Shown in pieces: positions 36,184 to 45,059 of a DNA stretch of 64,000 bases. The stretch comes from Butyrivibrio sp. INlla18 (lineage in GTDB: Bacteria; Bacillota; Clostridia; Lachnospirales; Lachnospiraceae): contig NZ_FMXK01000004.1 in assembly GCF_900103635.1 (NCBI RefSeq), positions 1 to 64,000 on the forward strand. Direction: 5' to 3'. The notes below the pieces were generated by a model. The model was not told the origin of the DNA. It did no database searches and saw only the letters and a list, made by a program, of their open reading frames with translations. Position numbers and translations under genes: made by a program. Numbering within the stretch: position 1 is the first letter of the stretch; each line of letters opens with the position of its first letter.

Positions 36184-37395
36184 TTAGCTTATAAACATAT
36201 CTAAAGCCTTATCTAGCTCTTTTAGGCTAGCGTTAAGCGAGACAGCGTAATTTTCCGCTCTTGAATCTGTCATTATTTCTTCAAGGAATTGTTCCATTAG
36301 CTTGACATAATTCTCTTTGTGCCTTGCATCAACCCAAAACTGCTTTTGTTCGAAAGAATAACTGTATCCTCCCTGCCATGTAGGACTATCAAATATACTA
36401 ACTACTTCATCTTCGCTGTTATAATTATCATCCGACACATTTGTATCGCTACCTAATTCCATAATTCTCAGTGCCTTGGATAATACCTTTTTCTTAATAT
36501 TAAGGTCTTTTTCCAGCATTTTTATATAATTTGAAACATTGTTATCATTCAAAACATCCGTGACAAAATTTTCCAACAGCTGCACGTAATATGGGGTTTC
36601 CTTTGCATATTCCCACCATATCATTTCTATATCAAAGTGAAAGCTCCCAGCCTCCCACGGCTTGTACCCGGGATAATGTATAATAGAAGCAGTCTCCATG
36701 ATGTCTCCATATGTCATTTTCTGATTATGTGCAACTCGCGCAAACATATCATATTTCTTGTAATCAGCATATTTTACTTTTTTCCAGTGCACATAGTTCA
36801 ATATATCCTGATCAGGCGCCTCCATTTTATAGTTCCACTTGTCCATTGCTTCAAGATAAAGATCAAAGGTATATAATGATCTCATTTTGTTCATATTAAA
36901 AAGGATTACACCAGAATTAAAATATCTAAAGCCATGCTTATATGCCTCACTAAACATTTCTCTATGCTTATCGCCGTAGGTTTCAGGTTTGTTTAATCCC
37001 CCTTTATCATCACATACTATCATCTCTGCATCATCAAAAGACATATAATAAAATTCATTTATATCATTATTGACAATTATGTCCCCATCAAGGTAAAGCA
37101 CTCTGTCAACTGTCTTTGGCAAAAGTTCAAACATAAACAGCCTGTAATACATTTCCAAGCTCCATTGGTCATTTCTAGGCATTCTTTCATTCAGTTTACC
37201 CTTGTCCACATTAACTGATATCAAGTTAATATCATATTTTTCCAATGAACTCATCATTTTCATGATATCATCATTTTCAAGCTCACTATTTAAAAGGTAT
37301 GCATCAATATGTTCGGTACTATTAATGCATATTGAAGTCAGCATAACAGTTGTATATGGTATGTACTTTTTGTTGAGCGCCGTTGCTATATTCAT
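36184..37395 (-). CDS. GT8-family glycosyltransferase
   Basis: A retaining GT8 (LgtC/glycogenin-like) enzyme: MNIATALNKKYIPYTTVMLTSI, VDRVLYLDGDIIVNNDINEF (DGD metal site), FNSGVILFNMNKMR, PDQDILNYV and IIHYPGYKPWEAG, all family hallmarks. GT8 enzymes usually add galactose or glucose from UDP donors. The last 140 residues after the catalytic domain are helical and unlike standard GT8 proteins. The ATG at 37395 is preferred (GGGA six bases upstream) over 37407. Tandem paralogue of 37413-38369. Confidence 0.9.
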   Translation of the reverse strand: MNIATALNKKYIPYTTVMLTSICINSTEHIDAYLLNSELENDDIMKMMSSLEKYDINLISVNVDKGKLNERMPRNDQWSLEMYYRLFMFELLPKTVDRVLYLDGDIIVNNDINEFYYMSFDDAEMIVCDDKGGLNKPETYGDKHREMFSEAYKHGFRYFNSGVILFNMNKMRSLYTFDLYLEAMDKWNYKMEAPDQDILNYVHWKKVKYADYKKYDMFARVAHNQKMTYGDIMETASIIHYPGYKPWEAGSFHFDIEMIWWEYAKETPYYVQLLENFVTDVLNDNNVSNYIKMLEKDLNIKKKVLSKALRIMELGSDTNVSDDNYNSEDEVVSIFDSPTWQGGYSYSFEQKQFWVDARHKENYVKLMEQFLEEIMTDSRAENYAVSLNASLKELDKALDMFIS

Positions 37396-37412
37396 TTGTT
37401 TTCCCATTCAAA

Positions 37413-38369
37413 TTAAGATGTGATTTTTTGCAAAAGCTCTGTCGTTTTTCGTACAGCTTCCTTGAGCTGTTTATTTTCAGAATCAAGATTCCTTAACGTA
37501 TTTTCTATATTTTTATTTGTCAAAGTATCTTCAACAAATTCTTCCATAAGTTCTTTATATATTGGAGTGATCTTTGCATAATCCCACCACAATTTCTCCA
37601 AATCATAATGCAGCCCCATAGAATTCCATGGCTTCATTCCAACAAAATGAACTATCGATGTTTCATCTCCATTTATGACCCTGTCATAAGAGTACCCGTC
37701 CCTACATCCATCTCTTGCAAAAAGATTATATTTAGACCATGGAATATATTTTACTCTGCCAAAATGTGCATAATTTAAAATATCCTGTTCACATGCAGGA
37801 AGATCAAATTTCCATTTTTCCATAATGTCATAATACTTCTTATACGAATATTCTCTTTTAATCTTGCTAATGTTCAGTAACATCGTACCAGTATTAAAAT
37901 ACCTGAATTTATCTTTATATTCTTCAAAAATAACCTTCTGCCCACATTGTATATTTTCGTATCTACAACTTCCATTTGACTCATCTGCAGCTATAATATC
38001 ATTTCCCGCAAAATCCATATTCCATAATTCATCGATACTTTTATTTATGATCATATCAGTATCAAAGTATAATATTCGTTCAATATCATCAGGAAGAGTA
38101 TCTGCAAGTTTTAATGTACAATAAGTCTCATACGTCCAATAAGGAGTAACCGGTATCATCGGCTCAATATCAGAAAAATCCATTTTTAAAGAATAGATTT
38201 TCAAATCATATTTAGACAATGAATCTTTAATAAAATTTATATCTTCCTGTGTCAGTAATCTATGCATTATGAATACTTTGTGACTGCCTTCATTGTTTGC
38301 GCAAAATGACGAAAGCATTACTATTGCATATTTCATGTAATTTCTATCAAAAGAAGTTGTGATATTCAT
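37413..38369 (-). CDS. GT8-family glycosyltransferase
   Basis: GT8 enzyme with NITTSFDRNYMKYAIVML, IERILYFDTDMIINKSIDEL (DTD metal site), RYFNTGTMLLNISKIK, CEQDILNYAHFG and SIVHFVGMKPWNSMG. It matches the neighbouring GT8 (36184-37395) along the catalytic domain but lacks that protein's long C-terminal extension; it ends in a short coiled-coil-like tail. AAAGG precedes the ATG. The sugar is not predictable. Confidence 0.9.
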   Translation of the reverse strand: MNITTSFDRNYMKYAIVMLSSFCANNEGSHKVFIMHRLLTQEDINFIKDSLSKYDLKIYSLKMDFSDIEPMIPVTPYWTYETYCTLKLADTLPDDIERILYFDTDMIINKSIDELWNMDFAGNDIIAADESNGSCRYENIQCGQKVIFEEYKDKFRYFNTGTMLLNISKIKREYSYKKYYDIMEKWKFDLPACEQDILNYAHFGRVKYIPWSKYNLFARDGCRDGYSYDRVINGDETSIVHFVGMKPWNSMGLHYDLEKLWWDYAKITPIYKELMEEFVEDTLTNKNIENTLRNLDSENKQLKEAVRKTTELLQKITS

Positions 38370-38389
38370 CTGATATTGCCTTTCTATTA

Positions 38390-39232
38390 CTAAATATATT
38401 GTGAGAAATCCATTGTATTAGCCATATTTATGATTTCCAAGGCCTTATCCATGCCATATGTTTTAATCAGGTTATTATAGAATTGCAGCCTAAAAACATC
38501 CACTTCTTTAGGATTGTGCACAGTTTCAAGCATAGCAAGATATGTAAGAAATCCTTTAGGATTGTCCATGAATTTCTTATCTGAGCTTGCCGTCAATCCA
38601 TCTTCAAGATACTCACATATGTAAATTATCCTTTCAAACCACCTAAGCTTGTATCCATCTCTTGCAATATGATCCCAAATTAAAGACTCAGGAACAAATT
38701 TTTCTCCCTCAAACTCAGGAAACGGATATTTTTTTAATATATGCGTTTTGTAAACTTCTGCTTTATCATCCAAGAGATGATAAAGATGCCTTTGCAAATT
38801 AGTACAATCAACATATTCGCCACATATTTTAGGTTTACCACCTATAGGATTACCAGCTAAATCGCTTCTAAGCCCACTGACCCCAGCAAACGTCTCATCA
38901 TTTGCTATCTGTAAAAACCAGTTATCAACTAACTCAATGGCATCTGTAGTCAGATAATCATCACTATCAACTATAAAAAAAGCATCTGATGAAGCAATCT
39001 GTACTCCAAGATTTATTGCTCTATGTTTACCGCCATTATGTACTTCTCTGTACACAATATTAAAACCATTATCCTCTACAAGCCACTTCTCAAAAAGTTC
39101 ATTTGTATTATCCGTACTTCCATCATTAATCACAATCCATTCAAAATCTTTTGATGTCTGTCTTTTTAATGATTCATATAATTTTTCAATTCGATACGCT
39201 CTGTTATAAGTAGGCGTAAACACAGTTATCAT
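38390..39232 (-). CDS. GT2 glycosyltransferase without the Rossmann-like tail
   Basis: GT2 enzyme: MITVFTPTYNRAYRIEKL, WIVINDGSTDNT, NGGKHRAINLG and IVDSDDYLT (DSDD). It is closely similar to the catalytic half of 13729-14928, including the GYKLRWFERIIYICEYLEDGL segment, but stops where that protein continues into its IYGLG module. Start at 39232 has GGAG seven bases upstream; earlier in-frame codons lie inside the preceding methyltransferase gene. Confidence 0.87.
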   Translation of the reverse strand: MITVFTPTYNRAYRIEKLYESLKRQTSKDFEWIVINDGSTDNTNELFEKWLVEDNGFNIVYREVHNGGKHRAINLGVQIASSDAFFIVDSDDYLTTDAIELVDNWFLQIANDETFAGVSGLRSDLAGNPIGGKPKICGEYVDCTNLQRHLYHLLDDKAEVYKTHILKKYPFPEFEGEKFVPESLIWDHIARDGYKLRWFERIIYICEYLEDGLTASSDKKFMDNPKGFLTYLAMLETVHNPKEVDVFRLQFYNNLIKTYGMDKALEIINMANTMDFSQYI

Positions 39233-39248
39233 AAATATTCTCCAAAAA

Positions 39249-40058
39249 TCAGCTCTTTTGGGCCTTAAAATAGTACTGAAATGCCTTAAATTCTTCAGGA
39301 TCAACAACGTCAAAGGTCTTTTTTATCTTTTCTATAAACTCGTCATCACCCGCATTTCCATTATAGTTTCTGTCCATACTGACTATTTTAAGACCACAAT
39401 TCTCAATCATCTCAATCGCAGTATCTTTGGTAAAAAATCTTAAGTGCGTCCTGTCTAGAATGCCTGAGTCTGCGTAATCAAACCTTCCAAATTGCATCAA
39501 CATCACGCAAACAGCATAGTATCTTACATTAGGAAGACTTATGATAAAATAACCATTTTTCTTAAGATATGGTAGAAACCTCTTTAATGTATCTTCAGGA
39601 TTTCTTAAATGCTCTAAAACATCAGCACAAATAATATAATCAAATTGTTCCTTCTGATATGGAATCTCCATATTTTCCACATCGCCTTGAATTACATCTG
39701 TAACACTTCCTGCTATTTTCACAATTTCAGAAGTATACTCTACTCCATGCACACCAGCTTCAGGCCATAAGAATTTAATTCTGTTAAGAGTACCTCCTAG
39801 CGCACATCCTAACTCTAATACTTCAATCTTGTCTTCCTTATCCTCAGTTATCATCTCGATCAATTTACTTCTAACATCACTTGAATAACCCAGTTCACAA
39901 TTCCACTTATCCTTAAGTAGCTTCCTGTTTTTTTGCCCACTCTTAAAATCATTTTCGCTCTCTGCTTTATCTTTATACAAGCTATACAAAAAACTATTGT
40001 ACGCAAGTATTACATCATATCCCGAAAGATTTGCACGTACACAAATCAATATCTTCAT
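39249..40058 (-). CDS. Methyltransferase, probable 3' half of a disrupted GT2-methyltransferase gene
   Basis: The catalytic part is a class I SAM methyltransferase: VLELGCALGGTLNRI (SAM loop), VHGVEYTSEIV, FDYIICADVLEHLRNPE and LKKNGYFIISLPNVRYY, as in Methyltransf_11 family enzymes. The first 30 residues, however, read VRANLSGYDVILAYNSFLY, which is the end of a GT2 domain rather than a methyltransferase N-terminus. In the next frame upstream lies GLFDDIFSAGAYEDIDLC, the GT2 segment that should precede it. A two-base loss in a short AC/TG repeat (about 40038-40043) accounts for the shift. The ATG at 40058 has AGGTG four bases upstream, so a free methyltransferase can still be made. Confidence 0.75.
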   Translation of the reverse strand: MKILICVRANLSGYDVILAYNSFLYSLYKDKAESENDFKSGQKNRKLLKDKWNCELGYSSDVRSKLIEMITEDKEDKIEVLELGCALGGTLNRIKFLWPEAGVHGVEYTSEIVKIAGSVTDVIQGDVENMEIPYQKEQFDYIICADVLEHLRNPEDTLKRFLPYLKKNGYFIISLPNVRYYAVCVMLMQFGRFDYADSGILDRTHLRFFTKDTAIEMIENCGLKIVSMDRNYNGNAGDDEFIEKIKKTFDVVDPEEFKAFQYYFKAQKS

Positions 40059-40081
40059 AAGCACCTGCTGAAAAAATATCG

Positions 40082-40531
40082 TCAAATAGTCCAAACATTT
40101 TCGATAACATCACGTTTTATCAGTATCGCGTATTTTGAAAGATACACTTTTTTCTCATAAGCATTTTTCATAGGAGAATTAATATGTGAGGCAAATATCT
40201 TTATTTCATCTTCATCTGTTGTATTAAGTTCAATACTTTGCTCGCTTGATTGCCCATTGGCTATATTGGTAAGTCCACCTATCACGCCTATATTTTCTTT
40301 AGAATATAATCCCAAAAGCAGATAAAAAAAAGAATTATCCATCAAAACCGTACTACTACTTAATAAAAAATAATTACCATTACTTTCTGCTTCCTTTATT
40401 CCTTCATTATATGATTTTTCAGAAACTATCAGTTCATATTCAGGAACAGTTGCCTTGATACTAGAAATACATCTTGATAAATTTTCTTCATTTCCTTCAC
40501 AAACTGCGGATTTTACTAAATCTTTTACCAT
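40082..40531 (-). CDS. GT2-like fragment, probable 5' part of the disrupted GT2-methyltransferase gene
   Basis: A 149-aa product with degenerate GT2 features: LSRCISSIKATVPEYELIV, NYFLLSSSTVLMDNSFFYLLLGLYS (the NNDT/DXD region replaced by SSST) and AILIKRDVIENV. It stops at WTI; skipping one base (extra T in the run at 40093-40095) restores GLFDDIF and AYEDIDL, the next conserved GT2 segment. The catalytic DXD and the N-terminal IIPxYN are absent, so it is probably inactive. GAGGAGAGG precedes the ATG and overlaps the stop of the upstream gene, so it is still translated. Confidence 0.6.
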   Translation of the reverse strand: MVKDLVKSAVCEGNEENLSRCISSIKATVPEYELIVSEKSYNEGIKEAESNGNYFLLSSSTVLMDNSFFYLLLGLYSKENIGVIGGLTNIANGQSSEQSIELNTTDEDEIKIFASHINSPMKNAYEKKVYLSKYAILIKRDVIENVWTI

Positions 40532-40542
40532 TAAGCCTCTCC

Positions 40543-42780
40543 TCAGCCAATATTATTTGCCACCTCATCAAATTTTTCCAATTCATAGGGCATTTCTTCT
40601 ATGCTTTTATATTCCTCAATGCAAGATATTGCAAATTTTCTGGCATTATCATCAGGTTCGATACCTACAAGCTTTGCATTTGGATAGAGATAATGGATAT
40701 GGCCAAGCATCGCCCCACATCCACATCCTATATGTAAAACCTTAAAAAAGCTTGTCCTATCATAGCCCTTATCTCTAAGAGAATAAATAAATTTAATTTC
40801 ATTTTCACTGATAAGTGCATGGACTGAACTATCAAATCCCCACTTTTCTACTATAACTTCCCTATGAGCATCAAATAGTTCCTTTATATCATCTCTGTTC
40901 CTAAAGCTCTGTGAACCTGCATGATAAATAAAACTATTATGAACTAATATAAGTCTGTATCCCACATTTCTGATTTGTAGACTAAGATCATCATCCTCCA
41001 GATATCCTGGATTGAATCTCTCATCAAAGCCTATAGTTTTATCAAAAGCCTCTCTCTTAATCAGCATCGCAAAGCCGCACAATCTGCACTGCTCTTCATA
41101 AGGATTATCCTCCGGAACATTCTTTCTGGCACCATGTTCCATATACTGCTCAATAACGCTGAAATTGACATTTTCTTCCATTGTGTTGATAGCATAGTTT
41201 TGTATAGCCCCGACACTTCCCACATCTTTTGCCTCATATAGTGCCATTCTCAGCCAAAATAACGAATTTGCCGTCATTCTGGTATCATTATTCAAAAAGA
41301 AAACATCATAATCCTCAGGAACATACTTACACGCTTCATTACAACCAACCGAAAATCCCATATTTTCTTCACTAAGGATTATAATTGCCTCATCATGTTC
41401 TTCGCCCCAGGCAGTGAGCCACTCTGCGGCTCCATCAGTGGAGCCATTATCAAATATAACAAGCAAAAAGCTCTCTGGACTACAGTTTGTATATATACTT
41501 TCAATGCACTGTTGCATTAGGTAAGTATTATTGTATGAAAGTATAATAAATGCTGTCTTTTTTACGCATACTTTACCAGAATCAAGCAGTCTCATCCTTT
41601 CTCTAGATATTTCCAAACTCATGTCAGGATCAGGACACAAGAATTCTGCATTTTCGAAGCACAAATATGCCTGGTCATCATTTACGCCTTTTTTTTCTTT
41701 TCCTATCTCATAGTAAATTTTGTAAATATCTTCATTCAGATATTTTAATCGATCTGTCAAATAATCTTTGCATACATCTCTAAACGCTCCACTACTCACA
41801 TTCGCATTTTTTACATCATTATCATCTGCCCAGACTTCTTTGTACCCCTCTTTATACTCCATCTGTGCTGCCTGAAGCATCTGCTTTGGAGTCAGTTTTT
41901 CCTGATAATATGGATTATCAAAAAGATTAGCATTATCGGATCTTACTGTATGTCCTTTTTCAAAAGAAATGGCTTGAAAATCTTTGGATAGCCATTCAAA
42001 ATCTCTATCGCAGATTGTATTAATGTCAAAAAAACTCCCACCCTGCCTGAATGAATGCCATTCCCTGAGTTTATAAACGCTGCTATATTTTAAAGCCACA
42101 TAAGTTCCATATGTTTCAAACTCGCTAAAAGCAGAGTTCTGTATCTTATCTGCCGGGATTGCATTTATTATTTTTTCCCAAAACTTTTTTCCATCAATAG
42201 CATCATTCTTTTCTATATCGCAAATAAGATTTCTCATAATCTCAGTTTTAAAAAGCATGTGCTCTGAGATAAAAGATCTCTCAATAACCTTATCAAATCC
42301 AGGCAATATAACGCTCATAGTTTCAAAATACTCTTTATGATACTCATGTTTTAGGTCAAGGTAAGGCTTACCGGACTCTGCTTGAAACATTTCTATTTTT
42401 CTACAAGGAATGGTATCCCCATCCCAAACCATATAGTACTCATCCTGGCAACTTAAAGCATACTGCATCTTAAGAAATTGCTGATAATACCAGCCAGTTA
42501 TTCCTCTAGGGAGTTCTCGGCCGGCCAAAATGTCAGCCATTCGTTCCTTGATAAGAGCATGTACATCGTCAAAGCTGATAAGACTATTCTCATCTATCCA
42601 ATCCACTTTTCCTTTTAAATCTACGTTTTCACCTAGTACTTCTTCAACAGCACCGGAACTTACAAATAATATTTTCCCATATTCAATATTATCTACAAGT
42701 CTTGGATATAAGCTTAAAAGACGTTTACAATCCACCGCAGTAATAACTATTAGTGTATCAAAATGCTCATGATTTACCAT
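40543..42780 (-). CDS. DUF6492-GT2 protein ending in a truncated methyltransferase domain, 745 aa
   Basis: Three parts. Residues 1-270 resemble DUF6492 glycosyltransferase-like proteins (WYYQQFLKMQYALS, YYMVWDGDTIPCRKI with DGD, SEHMLFKTEIM, AFSEFETYGTYVAL). Residues about 405-650 are a GT2 domain: TAFIILSYNNTYLMQQCI, VIFDNGSTDGAAEW, FFLNNDTRMT, GYLEDDDLSLQIR. From about 685 a methyltransferase begins (VLHIGCGCGAMLGHI, LVGIEPDDNARKFA) but stops after ELEKFDEVANNIG, just before the D..EH motif, so this domain is incomplete and should be inactive. AAGGGG precedes the ATG. Its lost methyltransferase half may correspond to the one in 39249-40058. Confidence 0.8.
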   Translation of the reverse strand: MVNHEHFDTLIVITAVDCKRLLSLYPRLVDNIEYGKILFVSSGAVEEVLGENVDLKGKVDWIDENSLISFDDVHALIKERMADILAGRELPRGITGWYYQQFLKMQYALSCQDEYYMVWDGDTIPCRKIEMFQAESGKPYLDLKHEYHKEYFETMSVILPGFDKVIERSFISEHMLFKTEIMRNLICDIEKNDAIDGKKFWEKIINAIPADKIQNSAFSEFETYGTYVALKYSSVYKLREWHSFRQGGSFFDINTICDRDFEWLSKDFQAISFEKGHTVRSDNANLFDNPYYQEKLTPKQMLQAAQMEYKEGYKEVWADDNDVKNANVSSGAFRDVCKDYLTDRLKYLNEDIYKIYYEIGKEKKGVNDDQAYLCFENAEFLCPDPDMSLEISRERMRLLDSGKVCVKKTAFIILSYNNTYLMQQCIESIYTNCSPESFLLVIFDNGSTDGAAEWLTAWGEEHDEAIIILSEENMGFSVGCNEACKYVPEDYDVFFLNNDTRMTANSLFWLRMALYEAKDVGSVGAIQNYAINTMEENVNFSVIEQYMEHGARKNVPEDNPYEEQCRLCGFAMLIKREAFDKTIGFDERFNPGYLEDDDLSLQIRNVGYRLILVHNSFIYHAGSQSFRNRDDIKELFDAHREVIVEKWGFDSSVHALISENEIKFIYSLRDKGYDRTSFFKVLHIGCGCGAMLGHIHYLYPNAKLVGIEPDDNARKFAISCIEEYKSIEEMPYELEKFDEVANNIG

Positions 42781-42826
42781 TTTATTCCCCTTTTATAGCA
42801 AATGCTCTTTGTTATCAGATAATTTA

Positions 42827-42862
42827 ATTATACATTATTTTACGTCTGTATTTTGCTATAAT
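42827..42862. promoter_or_regulatory. Divergent promoter region
   Basis: Between two divergent glycosyltransferase genes. On the plus strand TATAAT at 42857-42862 is preceded by TGC, an extended -10 element, 38 bp before the GT4 ATG. On the minus strand TATAAT occupies 42827-42832. No strong -35 hexamer is visible for either. Confidence 0.5.
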
Positions 42863-42900
42863 ATCTGTATAAGGTCATAACTAAAGGAAGGGATATCTGC

Positions 42901-43959
42901 ATGTCCAAGATAATTGTCGATATAGTTTCACCATATGGCGGTCGTGAAGGCGGAATTGAAAACATTATCTATGCTTGGACTAAATATTTAGATAATAATA
43001 TCTTTGATCTCAGGATCATGCACATGACACCTGGAATAGCATATCTTAAAGGATATCCAAAAGCTTATTACCTTAATAGCGACAATATTGACGTCACTCC
43101 CAGTTATTGTGCTAGCGGTTATAATCTGATGCTTGATCAATATGGTGACCCTGATATATGTATTGCTACTAATACACCTGTAATGTCCGCAGTTTGTGAT
43201 CAGGTCAGAAAATATAGAAATACTAAAATGAAAGTTTTTTCTTGGGTTCACAATGAAATCTGGCGCTATGCGCAATGTGGACAAGGTGGAATCAATGAAA
43301 TGTTAATGGCAGATGCACATTTGGTATTAAATAGTTCCATGGAACAAGAACTTAAAGATGCTAACGCTAAAGCCATCGTATATAATATAGGAAATCCCAT
43401 TTTAAATGATATTCCTACCACTTCTGATTGCCCATGCCATAATAAACTTGTTTTTGTCGGAAGATTATCTGAAGAAAAAAGACTTGACCTTGTTCTTGAA
43501 GCTATGTATAAAGCGAAATCAACATGGATGCTTGATATAATTGGGAATGGTCCGATAGAAGAAGATGTCCGTAAGTGGATAAATCTTTTGGGACTCCAAA
43601 AGCAAACTAATATGTTAGGGTGGAAAGATAATCCTCTTTCATATATGACAAACGCAGAGTTTATGATTAGTACCTCTGATTACGAAGGTTTCATGTTGAC
43701 AGGCGCTGAAGCTCTGGCTATGGGTATTCCGGTTATATCTACTCCTACGCAAGGTGTAAAAGAATACCTAAAGGACTCTGTAAATGGTTATTTTATAAAC
43801 TTCAACGATGCTAATCAGCTTGCTCGTCTTCTGGACGACATTGCATTTATGCGAAAACAAATACCCTCAAAAATTATATGCCAAAAATCAGTAGAGCATT
43901 TTTCAAAAGAAAACTATTTCCGTTCTGTAGAAGAAATACTAAAAAAAGAGCTCCGGTAA
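42901..43959 (+). CDS. GT4-family glycosyltransferase
   Basis: A GT-B enzyme of 352 aa: VSPYGGREGGIENIIYAW at the N-terminus, KLVFVGRLSEEKRLDLVLEAM, LDIIGNGPIEEDVRKW, STSDYEGFMLTGAEALAMGIPVIS (E-x7-E type donor site) and STPTQGVKEYLKDSVNGYFI. These are the classical GT4 motifs. It is the only plus-strand gene between the glycan block and the flagellins. AAGGAAGGG lies eight bases before the ATG. Its stop codon lies in the loop of the terminator shared with the flagellin gene. Confidence 0.92.
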   Translation: MSKIIVDIVSPYGGREGGIENIIYAWTKYLDNNIFDLRIMHMTPGIAYLKGYPKAYYLNSDNIDVTPSYCASGYNLMLDQYGDPDICIATNTPVMSAVCDQVRKYRNTKMKVFSWVHNEIWRYAQCGQGGINEMLMADAHLVLNSSMEQELKDANAKAIVYNIGNPILNDIPTTSDCPCHNKLVFVGRLSEEKRLDLVLEAMYKAKSTWMLDIIGNGPIEEDVRKWINLLGLQKQTNMLGWKDNPLSYMTNAEFMISTSDYEGFMLTGAEALAMGIPVISTPTQGVKEYLKDSVNGYFINFNDANQLARLLDDIAFMRKQIPSKIICQKSVEHFSKENYFRSVEEILKKELR

Positions 43960-43971
43960 ACCGGAGCTCTT
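43946..43971 (-). terminator. Intrinsic terminator of flagellin gene 1
   Basis: A perfect 11-bp stem (43946-43956 and 43961-43971) with a four-base loop. On the minus strand it is followed by seven T, making a strong terminator for the flagellin transcript. The stop codon of the convergent plus-strand GT4 gene begins in the loop; the plus-strand sequence after the stem is not T-rich. Confidence 0.9.
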
Positions 43972-44006
43972 CTTGGTAGTCTGCAATGTTTGCAATAGAC
44001 TGCTTA

Positions 44007-44831
44007 TTATCCGAGAAGTGAAAGAACACCCTGATTTGTCTGGTTAGCCTGTGCCAGCATTGACTGTCCAGCCTGTGCAAGGATGTTGTTGTTAGAATAC
44101 TTAACCATCTCGGTAGCCATATCTGTATCACGGATAGCAGATTCAGCACTCTGTGTGTTCTCAACAACGTTATCAAGGTTCTTGATTGTGTGCTCAAGTC
44201 TGTTCTGGATAGCACCAAGATCTGATCTCTGAGTTGATACTGACTCAAGAGCTACTTTAATATAGCTCATAGCAGTCTTAGCATTACCATGAGTAGAAAC
44301 ATTAAGGTGATCCTGCTGAACACCAATGTTTGTAGCACTCATCTGCTTAATGCAGATCTCAATCTGGTTAACTGCATCTGTCTCAGAACCAACCTGAAGA
44401 TTCTTCTGTGTGAAGGATCCATCAAGAAGTGCCTGGTTGTTGAACTCTGTAGCTGCTGATGTTCTTGTGATCTCTGTAGAGAGAGCATTAAGCTCTGACT
44501 TGATGTATGAACGATCCTTTGACTGTAATGTGTCATTAGCAGCCTTTGTTGCAAGCTCGTTCATTCTCTGAAGCATATCATGTACTTCGTTAAGAGCACC
44601 TTCAGCTGTCTGTACAACTGAGATACCATCCTGAGCGTTAGCAGAAGCCTGTGTAAGACCTCTTACCTGACGTCTCATCTTTTCAGAAATTGCAAGACCT
44701 GCTGCATCATCTGCTGCTCTGTTGATCTTGTAACCAGATGATAACTTCTCACTTGACTTTGCCTGAATACCAGTTGTGATTCCAAGCTGTCTGTTTGCGT
44801 TCATCGCTGTGACGTTGTGTTGTACTACCAT
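44007..44831 (-). CDS. fliC: Flagellin 1
   Basis: The flagellar filament subunit, exported by the flagellar type III apparatus. The 274-residue protein is mostly the conserved D0/D1 coiled-coil ends: VVQHNVTAMNANRQLG, SSGYKINRAADDAAGLAIS, and C-terminal NNILAQAGQSMLAQANQ ending VLSLLG. The central variable region is very short (around GVQQDHLNVSTHGN), so few surface-exposed sites are available for glycosylation. Expressed from a sigma-28 promoter at 44944-44970 with a roughly 105-nt leader holding a CsrA-type hairpin. AGGAGG precedes the ATG. Paralogue at 45060-45935. Confidence 0.97.
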   Translation of the reverse strand: MVVQHNVTAMNANRQLGITTGIQAKSSEKLSSGYKINRAADDAAGLAISEKMRRQVRGLTQASANAQDGISVVQTAEGALNEVHDMLQRMNELATKAANDTLQSKDRSYIKSELNALSTEITRTSAATEFNNQALLDGSFTQKNLQVGSETDAVNQIEICIKQMSATNIGVQQDHLNVSTHGNAKTAMSYIKVALESVSTQRSDLGAIQNRLEHTIKNLDNVVENTQSAESAIRDTDMATEMVKYSNNNILAQAGQSMLAQANQTNQGVLSLLG

Positions 44832-44840
44832 AATATAATT

Positions 44841-44874
44841 CCTCCTTGAATTTGTACGGCAGCATCCTTGCTGC
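44841..44874 (-). promoter_or_regulatory. CsrA-type binding sites in flagellin 1 leader
   Basis: A perfect 6-bp stem (44859-44864 and 44869-44874) presents AGGA in a four-base loop; the RNA reads GCAGCAAGGAUGCUGC, containing CARGGAUG of the CsrA consensus RUACARGGAUGU. The Shine-Dalgarno AAGGAGG follows at 44841-44847 and gives a second GGA site. This two-site layout is the one known for CsrA repression of B. subtilis hag. Binding is predicted, not shown. Confidence 0.72.
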
Positions 44875-44943
44875 TCGTTTGCTTTGTTTTGAAATGATCT
44901 CAGTGCTGGCCTAAAATCATCTCTGTTTTATTTTACACTTTTA

Positions 44944-44970
44944 TTATCGTCTATAAATATAAAAACTTTA
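44944..44970 (-). promoter_or_regulatory. Sigma-28 promoter of flagellin 1
   Basis: Minus strand TAAA (44967-44970), exactly 15 bp, then GACGATAA (44944-44951); consensus TAAA-N15-GCCGATAA, one mismatch. Confidence 0.88.
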
Positions 44971-45017
44971 GGGGGATTTTTAAAAAAAATGTATAAATTT
45001 TTTTAGGCCAATAGAAT

Positions 45018-45042
45018 AGGCTCCAGCACTGGGCTGGAGCCT
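45018..45042 (-). terminator. Probable terminator of flagellin 2
   Basis: A perfect 10-bp GC-rich stem (45018-45027 and 45033-45042) with a five-base loop, 18 bp downstream of the flagellin 2 stop. The immediately following minus-strand sequence is only moderately T-rich, so efficiency is uncertain. Confidence 0.65.
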
Positions 45043-45059
45043 TATGACTCTTATCTGAA

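Noticed and set aside
36184-38369. GT8 pair as glycogenin-type glycogen primers
   Set aside because: Context is a surface-glycan island and the C-terminal parts do not match glycogenin; LgtC-like sugar transfer is the better reading.
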